From NCBI RefSeq assembly GCF_049243985.1, contig NC_135377.1, forward strand, positions 74,294,941 to 74,358,940: a DNA stretch of 64,000 nucleotides. Reading direction: 5' to 3'. How positions within the stretch are numbered: the stretch's first letter is position 1; each line of letters starts with the position of its first letter. Below are positions 1-12,289 of the stretch, one piece after another. The notes beneath the pieces are model-generated. The model did not search any database, was not told the DNA's origin, and saw only the letters and a list, made by a program, of their open reading frames with translations. Made by a program: the position numbers and the translations under genes. Origin of the DNA: Paroedura picta. Taxonomy: Eukaryota; Chordata; Lepidosauria; Squamata; Gekkonidae.

Positions 1-58
1 CTTCCTTTAAGGAGTTGACAGTAATTTCTTTATGATAGGTTTTTAAACTACTACAGAT

Positions 59-1856
59 TTTTCAGTTATGTGAGGAGCAAACGTAAAGTAAAGGAGGCAA
101 TAGGCCCACTGTTGGGTGTGGATGGACAAACTAACGGAAGATGTAGAGAAAGCAGAAAGGCTTAGTGCCTATTTTACATCTGTTTTTCCCCACAGGTCAA
201 AGGTTTTAGGCACATCTAGATGGCCATAGCCAAAGGACAGTGTCTGGGTGGCAGGTTGACATGGACAGAGAGGTTGTCGAGAGGCATTTAGCTGCACTGG
301 ATGAGTTCAAATCCCCTGGTCCAGATGAAATGCACCCGAGAGTACTCAAAGAACTTTCCAGAGAACTTGCACAGCCCTTGTCCATCATCTTCGGAACCTC
401 TTTAAGGACTGGAGATGTCCCAGAGGACTGGAAGAGAGCAAATGTTATTCCAATCTTCAAAAAAGGAAGGAAGGATGACCCGGGAAACTACAGACCAGTG
501 AGTCTGACCTCTGTTGTGGGGAAGATAATGAAGCAGATATTAAAGGGAGCAATCTGCAAACATCTGGAGGACAATTTGGTGATCCAAGGAAGTCAGCATG
601 GATTTGTCTCCAACAGATCCTGTCAGACCAACCTGGTTTCCTTTTTTGACCAAGTAACAGGTTTGCTGGATCGTGGAAATTCGGTTGATGTCATTTACTT
701 GGATTTTAGTAAAGCTTTTGATAAGGTTCCCCATGATGTTCTGATGGATAATTTGAAGGACTGCAATCTGGATTTTCAGATAGTCAGGTGGATAGGGAAT
801 TGGTTAGAGAACCGCACTCAAAGAGTTGTTGTCAATGGTGTTTCATCAGACTGGAGAGAGGTGAGTAGCGGGTACCTCAGGGCTCGGTGCTCGGCCCGGT
901 ACTTTTTAACATATTTATTAATGATCTAGATGAGGGGGTGGAGGGACTACTCATCAAGTTTGCAGATGACACCAAATTGGGAGGACTGGCAAATACTCCG
1001 GAAGATAGAGACAGAGTTCAACGAGATCTGAACACAATGGAAAAATGGGCAAATGAGAACAAGATGCAATTTAATAAAGATAAGTGTAAAGTTCTGCATC
1101 TGGGTCAGAAAAATGAAAAGCATGCCTACTGGATGGGGGATACGCTTCTAGGTAGCACTGTGTGTGAACGAGACCTTGGGGTACTTGTGGATTGTAAACT
1201 AAACATGAGCAGGCAGTGTGATGCAGCGGTAAAAAAGGCAAATGCCATTTTGGGCTGTATCAACAGAGGCATCACATCAAAATCACAAGGTGTCATAGTC
1301 CCATTGTATACGGCACTGGTCAGACCACACCTGGAGTACTGTGTGCAGTTCTGGAGGCCTCACTTCAAGAAGGACGTAGATAAAATTGAAAGGGTACAGA
1401 GGAGAGAGACAAGGATGATCTAGGGCCAAGGGACCAAGCCCTATGAAGATAGGTTGAGGGACTTGGGAATGTTCAGCCTGGAGAAAAGGAGGTTGAGAGG
1501 GGACATGATAGCCCTCTTTAAGTATTTGAAAGGTTGTCACTTGGAGGAGGGCAGGATGCTGTTTCTGTTGGCTGCAGAGGAGAGGACACTCAGTAATGGG
1601 TTTAAACTTCAAGTACAACGATATAGGCTAGATATCAGGGGGAAAAATTCACAGTCAGAGTAGTTCAGCAGTGGAATAGGCTGCCTAAGGAGGTGGTAAA
1701 CTCCCCCTCACTGGCAGTCTTCAAACAAAGGTTGGATACACACTTTTCTTGGATGCTTTAGGATGTTTAGGGCTGATCCTGTGTTGAGCAGGGGGTAGGA
1801 CTAGATGGCCTGTATGGCCCCTTCCAACTCTATGATTCTGTGATTCTATGATTCTA
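59..1856 (+). mobile_element. CR1 LINE, 5'-truncated, reverse transcriptase and 3' end
   Basis: Encodes the CR1 ORF2 reverse transcriptase: [34 protein letters not shown], and FADDTKLGG with the catalytic DD. It ends in the ATTCTATGATTCT-type 3' repeat typical of CR1. The copy is dead: a one-base loss near 885 shifts the frame, a stop replaces Trp near 1421, and another frame change lies near 1640. It begins just inside the sequence encoding the [11 protein letters not shown] block. Confidence 0.93.
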
Positions 1857-2491
1857 CATGTGTTACTCATGGAATTACATTACGTTTATCAGAATATGCA
1901 TAGAGCAGACAACAGGGACAAAAACTGGCAGCAGAGCTACCCAAATTGGACACAGAAAGAGGGGAGTTAGCTGTGAAAGGGTTTCCAGAATGGTAAACAA
2001 GGGAACTATGCATCTGGAGAGTTTTTCCCCAGAGCAATATTACCAAAGGGACAGAGATTGACTGAGTCAATGAAAGATTTATTTACTAAACCTCAAACAC
2101 ACAACTAGGAGAAAATTAAAAGAACCAACCCTTAAGGGCATAAAGAAACCACCTTTCCATCCCACCAGGCACACTACAAGGCTGGGGTAAGGAAGAGAGA
2201 AGTGACAAGGAGAGGGAAGGGAGGGCATTTGAATGGGAATTACTGCCTGACTGCAGGGAGGTAAGAAGGGAGGGTTGTAGAGAATCCCAGGAGAGAAGAG
2301 GAGTCTGTGAAGTTGTTGCAGGGCTAAGTAGGCACAGGAAAGACCCAACACTCTTCCCATTGACCAAGATGGTCTTTTGATGGGGAATGAGACCCCACTT
2401 CCCCATGGCCTAGACTGGTCCATGATATGACTCTTGAATTTGACTGGGCACTTTGAAAGTAACTGCTGCAAAAACCTGACAGGAAGATTAC
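1857..2491. other. Unassigned intergenic stretch
   Basis: No gene, RNA or clearly recognised repeat seen. The short open frames on both strands carry no recognisable motif. Confidence 0.5.
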
Positions 2492-2505
2492 TAGGGAAAT
2501 ACCTG

Positions 2506-2602
2506 GATGAAGAGTGCTTGCACTCGAAAGCTCATGCCCTGAATAAATCTTGGTTGGTCTTTGTTGGACTCTGATTTTGGTCTTTGTTGGACGCTGGTTT
2601 TA
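2506..2602 (+). mobile_element. 97-bp retroelement-tail insertion with 14-bp target duplication
   Basis: Flanked by perfect direct repeats TAGGGAAATACCTG at 2492-2505 and 2603-2616. The insert carries GCCCTGAATAAATCTTGG and a duplicated TGGTCTTTGTTGGAC unit. It matches a dispersed family seen again near 6075, 35640, 45000 and 62110. The family's class is not known to me; the long duplication points to target-primed retrotransposition. Confidence 0.6.
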
Positions 2603-2754
2603 TAGGGAAATACCTGACATTCCAAGGTGGGGGCAGTCACTGAGTTGTTTTAGCACACCACCATGAACGTGGTGTGAATGATGGGCTTAAATGTCCTCCT
2701 GATGGCTTATCCTGGCGGGAATCAGATGTTTCGCTGCTTTTTAAAATATAGATA

Positions 2755-3020
2755 AAGGTAAAGCACCGGGTAATGTCTGACCCTTGGGGTGACGCCCTCT
2801 AGCGTTTTCATGGCAGACTCAATACGGGGTGGTTTGCCAGTGCCTTCCCCAGTCATTACCGTTTACCCCCCAGCAAGCTGGGTACTCATTTTACCAACCT
2901 CGGAAGGATGGAAGGCTGAGTCACCCTTGAGCCAGCTGCTGGGATCGAACTCCCAGCCTCATGGGCAGAGCTTTCAGACAGCATGTCGGCTGCCTTACCA
3001 CCCTGCACCACAAGATGCTC
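2755..3020 (-). mobile_element. Sauria-type tRNA-derived SINE
   Basis: A SINE on the - strand with a tRNA-like head (CTTGTGGCGCAGAGTGGTAA type) and a tail containing GGGTCAGACATTAC and the TTTACC end. It is flanked by perfect 13-bp duplications TAAAATATAGATA at 2742-2754 and 3021-3033. The tail resembles the Bov-B 3' end, which is known to mobilise these SINEs. Confidence 0.85.
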
Positions 3021-3240
3021 TAAAATATAGATATTTTATTTATTTAGAAAGATAAAGAAAAAATGCTACTTATAGCTGTGTACGACTGTTACTATTCTTA
3101 AAAAAATACATCATGGAATTAAGAGTAGGTATCCTGTTCTTTTACTTCATCTAAAAAGTCGCAGACCAGATATTGCATTCCCCCTTCCTTTTTCCAGCTT
3201 TGGTTCTATATAGCCAATATTGGCATCTGTTGTATTGGAT

Positions 3241-3306
3241 GTTCATTCATTCATTCATTCATTCATTCATTCATTCATTCATTCATTCATTCATTCATTC
3301 ATTCAT
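3241..3306 (+). repeat. (ATTC)n microsatellite
   Basis: About 16 uninterrupted units. It is the tetranucleotide tail of the adjacent L2-clade LINE. Confidence 0.97.
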
Positions 3307-5164
3307 ATACTGTCACTCTCAAAAACTCACGGCAGTTTACAATAAAATGATAAAAACACGGAACCCACACATTAAAACACATTGAAGATGGCTATTAGTT
3401 GGGGTTAACCCCCCATCTCCTCCCACCACCCCTGTCCAGCTAGCAGTTCAGAGCAATTTCCTTAGGAGCAGGGGACCTGATCTCACCAGCCTGATGGTAA
3501 TTCCAGGACCTCAGCTTGGTGGAAGAGTTTCATCTTACAGGCCCTGCGGAAATCTGGTAACTCCAGCAGGGGCCTTAGCTCTTCCGGGAGCTCATTCCTA
3601 GAGGCCAAAAAAGCCCTGGCTCTGGTCAAGGCCAGGCAAATCTTCCGGAAGCCTGGGACCACCAGCAGATTCATACCTGCAGAGTGGAGTGCCCTGATAA
3701 CCAAACCTTAAGCCTGATCCAGAATTCGATCGGAAGCAAGTGCAGCTGCTGGAGGATAGGCTGGATGTGGGACCTCTGAGGTGTTGCTGTGAGGACCCTG
3801 GCAGCCACGTTCTGGACCAATTGCAGTTTCCGGATCAAGGCTAAGGGCAGGCCAGCATGGAGTGAGTTGCAAAAGTCCAGTGTAGAGGTGATCATCATGT
3901 GGATCACTGTGGCCAGGTGTTCTGGGGCCAAGTAGGGCACTAGTAGTTTGGCTTGGTGAAGGTGGTAAAATGCCACTGTCGTGATCTGAGCCTCCATTGA
4001 GAGGAAGGCATCAAGCATCACTCCCAGGTTCCTGGCAGAGTGGGCCACTGTTAGCTGCACTCCATCCAGGGTGGGTGAGCATCCTTCCTTGCTTGGGCCC
4101 CCCCTGCCCAGCCACGGGACCCCCGTCTTTGAAGGGTTGAGCTTCAGACGACTCTGCTTAAGTCATTCCGTCACTGCTTCCAGGCAGTTGGCTAATGGTT
4201 TGGGGGGAGAGTCAGGGTAGCCATCCATCAGGAGGAAGAGCTGGGTGTCATCAGCATATTGGTGGTAACCCAGCCCAAACCTCCACCCCAGCTGGGCAAG
4301 AAGGTACATAGAGATGTTAAATAGAATTGGAGAGAGAACCGTCCACTGTATGACTCTGCAAGCCAGTTCGTGATGGCTTGATGATCTCTCTCCTAGTGCT
4401 ACCCTCTGTCTGCAATTCTTGAGAAAGAAGATCAGCTACCGCAGGGCAGTCTCTCTGTTCCTGACATCCATGAGGCGGTGAGCTAAAAGCTCATGTTTGA
4501 CTGTGTCGAATGCTGCTGAAAGATGTAGTCATATAAGCAGTGCCAACCCGCCCCAGTCCAACTGGCAACAGAGGTTGTCCATTAGGGCAACTAGCACTGT
4601 CTCTACTCCATGGCCAGGCCAGAAACCTGTCTGGGATGGGTCTAGGACCAAATATCTTCCTAGTATGCTAATAGTTGTTCCACGGCAGCTTTTTCAAGCA
4701 TTTCCCCCAGAAACGCTGTAAGATGAGGCGGGAGTTGGACGACAGTTGCTGGTCCAGAGATGATTTGTTGAGTAGCAGGCAAACCTCTGCCTCTTTTAGC
4801 CCCTCCAGGAATTTTCCTGTTGGATGGGAGAGGCTGATTATCTCCCGGGGGGGGGGGCACTACTCTCATATCAAATGTTTTCAGTAGCCAGGATGGACAT
4901 GGGTGTGCAGGGCAAGTGGTTGGCTTCGCTGTCTTTAGCATCTTGTCCACTTGGTCAGTGTGAGTCATCTGAGGTTACTCAGTGTATTCTCCAAAGATGG
5001 CCAAGGGGCCTTTAGTTCACATTCTGTGTTTATAGACGGGGAAGGCTGTGGCATAGTGTTGAGATTTTGTCTGCAAAGTGATTGGCAAAGGCCTCACAGC
5101 TGATGTCCAATTGATTCTTGTTTTGGCACCTTTCCTCTAGGGCAGTAATGGATCAAACTACCCT

Positions 5165-5225
5165 AAATGTTCTGTATGTTTTATGTAAACTGCCCAGAGC
5201 CGTAGGGAAGGGCGGAATAAAAATC

Positions 5226-5277
<52 letters not shown>

Positions 5278-5295
5278 TAAATAAATAAATAAATA
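5165..5295 (+). mobile_element. L2-type LINE 3' tail with (AAGT)n/(AAAT)n
   Basis: GTAAACTGCCCAGAGCCGTA followed by GGGCGGAATAAAAATCTAAG and then a tetranucleotide array (about 5229-5295). This is the standard squamate L2 3' end in + orientation, lying inside a - strand L2 copy. Confidence 0.8.
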
Positions 5296-6074
5296 CATGC
5301 GCTGGGCATGAGTTAGCAGATTTTAGCCTAGTAGAATTTGCATTTTACCAACTTTGCCGCTGTCTTGTAGGCTTTTAACTGCATTCTGTAAGATGTTCTC
5401 ACCACTATGTTACGTCTTCCTCCAAACAGATTCTAGTCGTCTCAGTACCCGTTTCTTCTCACAGAGCTCCTCAGTGTATCAGGGGCCTCGCTTGAGATAG
5501 GGCAGAGAAGACATCTGGGAGCGATCTCGCCGATGGTGGCCAGCATTCTGTTGTGCTAGTCACCAACAAGGCCATCTAGAGAAGTGCCTGGAGACATTGG
5601 GTCCCACAGAGCATTCAGGAATCCAGTCGGATCCATAAGTCTCCATGGGAAAGCTAAAATCTCTTCGGTGCCCAACTGAGGAGGTGGTTCCACATTCAGC
5701 CATGCGCCAAAAATAAGGTCCAGTGTGTGGCCTGCCTGATAAGTGGGGCCAACAACAAATTTCAAGAGCCCCAGTATTGCCATGGCTGACATCATGTCCA
5801 GCCTATTTGTAGAGGATGGCAGCTCAGCATGGACGTTAAAGTCACCCAGTCTAGGGAACTGTAGTGTCCAGGCTGCTACCTCCTCTAGCAGAGGTGGCAG
5901 GGCACCTGGAGGTGCATTGTGCGTGCAGGACTCCAGCCAGACAGCCATGCTCTCGGTTGAGTCCCACCTGAGGCCCACACATTCAACTCCTGGAATTGAC
6001 AGTGCAGGGAGAGCCCTGAAGGAGAAATTCTCTCAGATGAGGATCGGCACCCCTCCCCCCCCCACCACAGACTG

Positions 6075-6175
6075 AGACTGATATACCCAGAATAAAATTG
6101 GATTGATCTTAAAGTTGCCCCTGGACTCAAACTTTGTTCTGCAGCTTCAGACTGACCTGGCTAGCCACTTGAATC
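6075..6175 (+). repeat. Dispersed repeat fragment (same family as 2506-2602)
   Basis: Contains ATACCCAGAATAAAATTGGA and CTGGACTCAAACTTTGTTCT, matching the family with the 97-bp insert. It sits at the 5' edge of the L2 copy. Confidence 0.55.
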
Positions 6176-6930
6176 TAGGTTCTCCTCTGACACTGAACTC
6201 TCCAGCTCCCCCATTCTTCCTTGGACGCTTCTAGCATGTGTCTAATTCCCAGACAGACGTGTTAGGCCTGCAGCCTCCTCCCGTGGCCTCTGGACCTCGC
6301 CAAGTAGCCGATATTGCTTGGGCAGTTGTGGAAGCTTTGGTGGTCTTCATGGGCTCTTCCACCCAGCAGAGGTTATCCTCGGCAACATGCAGAGGTTGTC
6401 TGCTAAATCTTTTGCTTTCAGGTGAGCGTTTGTCTTAATCTTTAGCTTTACTGTCCCACCGAAGAGGGTGTGTGCGCTCCTGTTCCTGCCAGGTTCTGCA
6501 GTGTGGGGCTGGAGTTCTCTTGACATTACAACTGATCTCCAACCTAAGCGATCTGCTCTGGGGGTGGACACTGTGACGTGAACTCCCTGCTCTGCTCCCT
6601 CCGCTGCCCAAGCTCCATCCTCTCCTAATCTTGCCACTAGAAAGTTGAATCAGGATCCAACCCAACATGCATATTTTGTAGTGAAAATGCTAACGTTTGG
6701 GGATAAGTGTAGGGTCCCAGTTCTGGAAAGGCCTGAGTGGCACAGGAAGATCTGCAGGACAGCCGGATCTTCCTCCAGTGACTGAGGTGGCCTCGGTGCT
6801 ACAGTCCTGGGGCCAGAACGGGCACTGAGCCAGACAGAAGGCCACCTGCCGGGTGGCCTCCTGACCCCAAGCAAGCGCATTTTGATATAATGGTTCCAGA
6901 CAGGTCATTCTTGATTCAATTCTGCAGGCG
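6176..6930. other. Unassigned stretch, possibly decayed repeat
   Basis: No gene seen. CTTGACATTACAACTGATCT near 6518 resembles a dispersed squamate repeat that also contributes to the R1 copies near 50.1 and 58.6 kb. Confidence 0.35.
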
Positions 6931-6932
6931 TG

Positions 6933-7480
6933 GAAGCAAATTTATTTATTTCATTTCTTCAATTTATAGGACCACCTCGATCGACACAGCTGTTTTGGGG
7001 CAGTTTACAACAAGAATTGAACATTTAATTTTGCCCTCTATCAGCAAACTGAGGCAGATCGCAATTCTAAAATACAGTATAAAATGTAATTAAACTCTAA
7101 TATTACCCATAACATTCCTGCAATTGGACTGGGTGGGGCATGATGCAGGCTTCCCTGAGGTCTATTATAGGGCCTCCACCAGCTCTCTTGTGCAGACCCT
7201 GCAGCAGAAGGGTTCAAGGTGCTGATCACATTCAGCAGGGTGTCCCACTAGGTCAGCCAATTGGCTCTCTTTGGGGCCAGGATCCTAAGAGATCCTGGTC
7301 ACTAGATCTTAGTGACCTTTGGTAGAGGCAGTCCTGAAGATACAAGGGTCCCAGACCATTTAGGGCTTTGAAGGTTAGAACCAAAACCCTGAATCTGATT
7401 CAGTGCCCAATCTGGAGCCAGTACATCTGGGCAAGCACCAGTTGTATGTGGGCCCTCCACAGAGTCCCTGCAAGGACCTG
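6933..7480 (-). mobile_element. L2/CR1-group LINE 3' fragment
   Basis: TTTATTTATTTCATTTCTTC at the left edge and CAGTTTACAACAAGAATTGA mark a LINE 3' end. ORF2 C-terminal remnants (for example around 7340-7400) follow on the - strand. Strongly decayed. Confidence 0.55.
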
Positions 7481-8064
7481 TTGTCAGGATTTTGCCATTT
7501 AATACTTTTTGAGCTGTTTCACACGTCATGTTTTGCTTGACCTGTTTTATGCTTTGGCTGAAAGATGTTACCTTTGACCTGTCTTTCCCCCGTGTTTAAT
7601 TAAGTAGTGATTAGAGAGTTGATGAGATTTTAAATGGTTAGATATGAAGTAAAATAATAATGTAACAATATTCTGTGTAATATAATCATCTTTTTTCACT
7701 TTTTCTTTTAATCTTTTCTTTTTCTATTGTATCCTATAATTAATTCTTTTTAAAACTTAAGCGGTGGCTTCTTGCAGTTCTCCTGCTGGTGTTCTCATCT
7801 TGACCTTGTGGGGCTGGATCTGTTCTCTTAAGTGTCTGGGGGTTAATACCTGCTTTTGAGCTTCGGAAAACTGGCTTAGGAAAATGAGGACCTGCCAAGA
7901 TTTGAATTGGGGGGAGGGACTGCCAGGGACATAAAAGGGTGCTTGTAGTTCAGTGTTTCAGTTCTGGCAAAGAATTCTTTGTTCATTTCCTGCCTACAAT
8001 AGGGAGTTTCTTTTCCCACAACAAGTCTGCTTATGGAGGCTTTGACGGGGACTTGACAAATTAC
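7481..8064. other. Unassigned AT-rich stretch
   Basis: No coding or RNA gene evident. A pyrimidine/AT-rich segment lies at 7690-7750. Confidence 0.5.
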
Positions 8065-8065
8065 C

Positions 8066-9262
8066 AGGGCCTTTCCGCACAAGGACCAATGTTGCCAATT
8101 GGTCCCACAAAGTGGAAACGCTATTTTTAAAAGTGCAATCTCGGCGTTCCACATGCCTGCCTTTGTAGTGGAATCCAGTAGCGTTTCATTCGTTCCCCAC
8201 AGGTCTCTGGTCTCGCAAAAATCGCTAGAAAGGAAGCGATTTTTTCTGTGCTTGGTCCCGCCCCTGGCCGTCAATCAAACAAACAGCCAATGGGCAGTTG
8301 TTATCATGCTCCGGAAAAGCCCCTTTCCCTTTAAGCACAGGTTTAAAAAAAAAACACGTTGCAACGAATATGCCTTGATTCTTCCTAACGTAGAGACCCA
8401 TCTAGCAGGCGTGTGAGCTGGCAAGTCATCGTTACCACGCTCCCCCGAGTGAAAACAAAATCCCCCCCCCGCAAGGGCGCGATTTTCGGCCGAAAATAAA
8501 GGGAACTTGCAAACAGGGGGCTGTGTTGTGCTTGGGGACTTAGGGGAGCTTTAAAGCACTTCTGTGGAGGGACTGTAGCCGGAGAAGCCTCACTGGGTGA
8601 ATCAAGCCTCGCTGGTTCGTTGCTTTCCCCACTTGCTCAGAGGAAAAAATAATGGCGATCACTTCGCCAGAAGTTCGGAGGAGAGAGCCAGGGGGAGGAA
8701 CTTTGTTGCAGCCACTTCATTGAGAATGCACAGGTCTTTTTCACAAGTGTTGCAGGTTGTTGGCAGGAGTGTAGCGATTTTCTGAGGGTGAATCCACTTT
8801 TCTGGATTCACTGGAAATCGCTACATCGAAGCGATTTTAACTCTAGTGTTGCAGGACTGTTGCGGATTGTGTGCGATGTCATGCGGAACGGCAAATAAGT
8901 AGCATTTACCATTTGTAAATGGTAATTTACAAGCACTCCTCTTGTGGCGCAGAGTGGTAAGGCAGCCGTCTGAAAGCTTTGCCCATAAGGCTGGGAGTTC
9001 AATCCCAGCAGCCGGCTCAAGGTTGACTCAGCCTTCCATCCTTCCGAGGTCGGTAAAATGAGTACCCAGCTTGCTGGGGGGTAAACGGTCATGACTGGGG
9101 AAGGCACTGGCAAACCACCCCGTATTGAGTCTGCCATGAAAACGCTGGAGGGCGTCACCCCAAGGGTCAGACATGACTCGGTGCTTGCACAGGGGATACC
9201 TTTACCTTTACCTTACCATTTGTAAACCTTCTGCTACTTTGAACTCTTGCGGAATGACCCCC
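8066..9262 (+). mobile_element. F1 DNA-transposon-like element, copy A, split by a SINE
   Basis: Begins AGGGCCTTTCCGCACAAGGA and ends near TTGCGGAATGACCCC, an imperfect inverted terminal pair. The interior shares long blocks with copies at 47632-48535 and 56427-57301, including the palindrome TTTTCGGCCGAAAAT, GCCAATGGGCAG and GATTCGTTGCAACG-type segments. No coding capacity. A SINE (8920-9212) interrupts its right part, so the element is older than that SINE. Confidence 0.7.
8920..9212 (+). mobile_element. Sauria-type SINE inside F1 copy A
   Basis: The tRNA-like head CTCTTGTGGCGCAGAGTGGT and the GGGTCAGACATGACTCGGTG tail with TTTACC repeats are both present. Direct repeats TTACCATTTGTAAA lie at 8906-8919 and 9213-9226. 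Confidence 0.88.
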
Positions 9263-10260
9263 AGAATTCACCATTCCCCGGTGAGTGGGATCATGTCTGG
9301 TGATGGGTTCGGCTCCCTGACCAGTGCAAAGAGTCCAGTGGGTCTGAGAATGGAAGAGGCATCCTGGACAACCAGGAAAAGGCCAGTGGGGCTGACAGCA
9401 GGATCATGCCCGGGAGCACCCCACTGAATGGGGATGGGGACTTTCAATATGGAAGACTGAGAGGGGCAGCGAGGAGTGGCCAGGATGTGCCAGGATCTGA
9501 GTTGGCATCAGCATCTTGCCATGTTTGTTAGAGTTTGCATTCCTACGTTTTCAGGGGGGAGCAGTTTGGTGAGGCCTGGAATGTTCAGGAGCATGCAGTT
9601 GTTTATAGTTTCACTTTAGTCTCTGTGTAGACTATGTGTTACATTTCTGTTGTCAAATGGATGCTGGGAGGAAAGGAAATTTCAGGCTATCTGTCCTTAG
9701 AGCTATGGGACCTGGCAGTTCGTGGTCACACATGGGTGTAACGACTGAGCCAGTGGTGAGCCTGGGAAAATGTAGAGGTTACCACCCAAAGTGGGGTAGC
9801 ATGATGGGACAAGAAGGTGGGGCTGATGGGGAATATATCAGTCTGTGTGGGTACTGCAAATTAGTCACAAGAACTTGGGTTTATCATGGTTTTAGTTTAG
9901 TTTTTTTCAATAATTCACTTTTGCTAAACATGCCAAGCCTGTTGATTTGAGGAATTGACTGGGAGTGTAACATCATGTGGGACTTTTCCAGCTACAGTCT
10001 TGAATCCTGTGAGCACTGGGCCCAGCTGACTGGGCCAATCACCCGCCAGTCCTGTACAAACCTGCACAGAGGACAAAGATACGGCTGTGGTGTGAAGTGG
10101 GTGAGCCCCGAGGGCTGGAACTGAGGATGGTGGTGGCCACCCAAGGCAGTGGCAGCTGGCCACTGGATCAAGCCCTGGAGTGCAGGGCACCACCAGGCCA
10201 GCAGCCCCCACACCAGCTGCACCACCCCTGAGGTGCTCAGTGATTTCCAAAAACACGAAG
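9263..10260. other. Unassigned intergenic stretch
   Basis: Single-copy-looking sequence within this window. No gene or repeat recognised. Confidence 0.5.
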
Positions 10261-10262
10261 GT

Positions 10263-11960
10263 TAGAGAATCATAGATTTGGAAGGGATCACTAGGGCCAT
10301 CTAGTCCAACCCCCTGCTCACACCTGCTTGCTCACCCACATAGACCCCAATTTAAGGCCATGGTGATCCCTCCCCCCCAAAAAAAATATTTCCAGAATCC
10401 ATCTCACCACCTCCTTAGGCAGCCTATTCACCAGCCCCTTAGGCAGAACTACTCTGACTGTGAAATTTCCCCCCCTGATATCTAGCCTATATCGTTGTAC
10501 TTGTAGTTTAAACCCATTACTGCATGTCCTCTCCTCTGCAGCACCGAGCCCTGAGGTACCCTGCTACTCACCTCCCTCCAGTCTGATGAAACACCATTGA
10601 CAACAACTCTTTGAGTGCGGTTCTCTAACCAATTCCCTATCAACCTAACTATCTGAAAATCCAGATTGCAGTTCTTCAATTTATCCATCAGAACATCATG
10701 GGGAACCTTATCCAAGTTTAAAGCTCTCCTGATGAATCTCCCCATGTTCCTGCCAAACACATTCTTCCCAAGCTTCGATAAGTGCAGTCCATCAGGTGCT
10801 AGTAGGCCTTCCTCAAGAAAGCCTATCCCATGGTCCCAGAAACCAAATCTCTCCTGCCAGCACCAACTACGCAGCCACTGATTCACCTCCATTATCTTCC
10901 TCTCCCGACACATTCCTCTTCCCTTGACAGGCAAGATTGAAGAGAATACCACTTGTGCCCCCATTTGCTTGAGCTTCCTCCCCAGATCTTGATAGTCTTT
11001 TTAAATAGGAGTGATGGTATTCATGGACATGTAATTCGTTCCCACATGGACAATGGGTAGCGATCGGTAGATTTGAGGAGTTTGGGCAGCCGTTCAGAAA
11101 CGTCTTTAATTTTCGCCCCTGGCAAGCAACACACCTCTTGGGTTAGGGGGTCGGGCCCAGCCACATGGCGATCCATTCCTCTTAGCAGGGAGTCTCCAAT
11201 TACCAGTACTCTTTTTTTTTTTCTCAACTCCATTTCCTTCTATCCCAGTGGCCTCTTCCCTTTGTCTTAGACTTTGTTTTGGGACCTCTTCCCTTGTTGA
11301 CCCTTGCACCTCCTCTGCAAGGGCCTGAAATCTATTCTGGAGCTCCAAAGGCCCCGAGAACCATCTTGCTCTACGCTGTTGAGTCTTTTTCAGAACTGTC
11401 TGCAGAGGCTCCGTAATGAGGTCAATCCCCTTATCCTCTTCAGGACTGGTTGTATCCTCTTTATTCCGAGTTGCACAGCTCTGGTCTATGAACTCCTCCC
11501 CTTTCTTAATTTGGGTCAGAGTAATAATGCTGTCTTCTAATCCCCTAATCCTTTCCTCCAAAAGTCTTACCAGCTTACACTTGGGGCAGATGTAGTCCAT
11601 CTTGTCTTCTGGGAGGAAGGCAATCATGTCACACTCACTGCAGATGATGGGATGAGTGTCCTGGAGGTCCATTGTAACTTCTAGGCAGTGCAACTACTAG
11701 GGAAATATAATCTACTGATTGGAATTGCTAGGCCAAGAACCCCAGGCTAAGAGCCGCAGGTCAGTGGCCCTCTGTCTCTCGCGCCACTAGCAAGGAGCAG
11801 CCCTTTTTAATCCTCCCAGCAATAACCAGCAGTCACCTCACTCAGCACCACAATAGCCTCACCTGTCAGCAGCAACACTCCCCAAGAAAGACAGAAAGGT
11901 GTCGGCAGGCTCGGTAGGATAGAATTCTAGTTCACTCAAGATTAGGGCCCCACGTGGCAC
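10263..11960 (-). mobile_element. CR1 LINE with 5' region and ORF1, internally deleted
   Basis: On the - strand it starts in a 5' leader, then ORF1 with a Cys-rich zinc-binding start (CSEC and CPKC), a coiled-coil stretch, and the SGNH-type esterase (GDSLLRGMDR near 11180; APDGLHLSKLGKN near 10770). Two internal deletions join ORF1 to mid-RT near 10715 (RRALN to DKVPHDVL) and RT to the 3' part near 10542. The 3' end carries the CR1 signature TCTAGTCCAACCCCCTGCTC. A frame change lies in an A-run near 11215. Confidence 0.85.
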
Positions 11961-12285
11961 ACAGAGAGAATGACTTCTGGAAAAGGATTCCAATGAAGCA
12001 CCTTTGTGCTCTTTACCGGGGAGTCAAGAAGACTCCCTCAGTGGAGATCTCATTTTGCCCCCTGAATTTAGGTCAATGCTCTGGAACAAAGGAGAAAAGC
12101 CAGGATAAAGACACATCCAGCAGTAGAGGGGCAGGGGCCGTGGATATGGAGAGGATGACTTCCTGAGGGCTTCAGACGTGCCAAATGATTCACCTTGACC
12201 TCTTCCACAGGGGTCATATGCCGGGGAATCACTGCTGTCAGAATCTGATTTCCTTTCCCCTGTTCCACCACAGTATTGAAAGAGA
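11961..12285. other. Unassigned stretch
   Basis: Nothing recognised; short unconvincing open frames only. Confidence 0.45.
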
Positions 12286-12289
12286 GATG

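Larger units (their letters stand above)
3240..6065 (-). mobile_element. L2-clade LINE, long but decayed copy
   Basis: On the - strand the 3' tail is an (ATGA)n microsatellite (3243-3305). Upstream come ORF2 C-terminal remnants (LDFCNSLHAGLPLALIRKLQ, LVQNVAARVLTATP) and then endonuclease remnants with GDFNVHAE and HTLDLIFGAW near 5700-5900. Many frame breaks are present. A + strand L2 tail (5165-5295) is inserted into it. An older copy than the CR1s in this window. Confidence 0.82.

Noticed and set aside
3241-3306. CRISPR-like or functional tandem array
   Set aside because: A plain tetranucleotide microsatellite without spacers.
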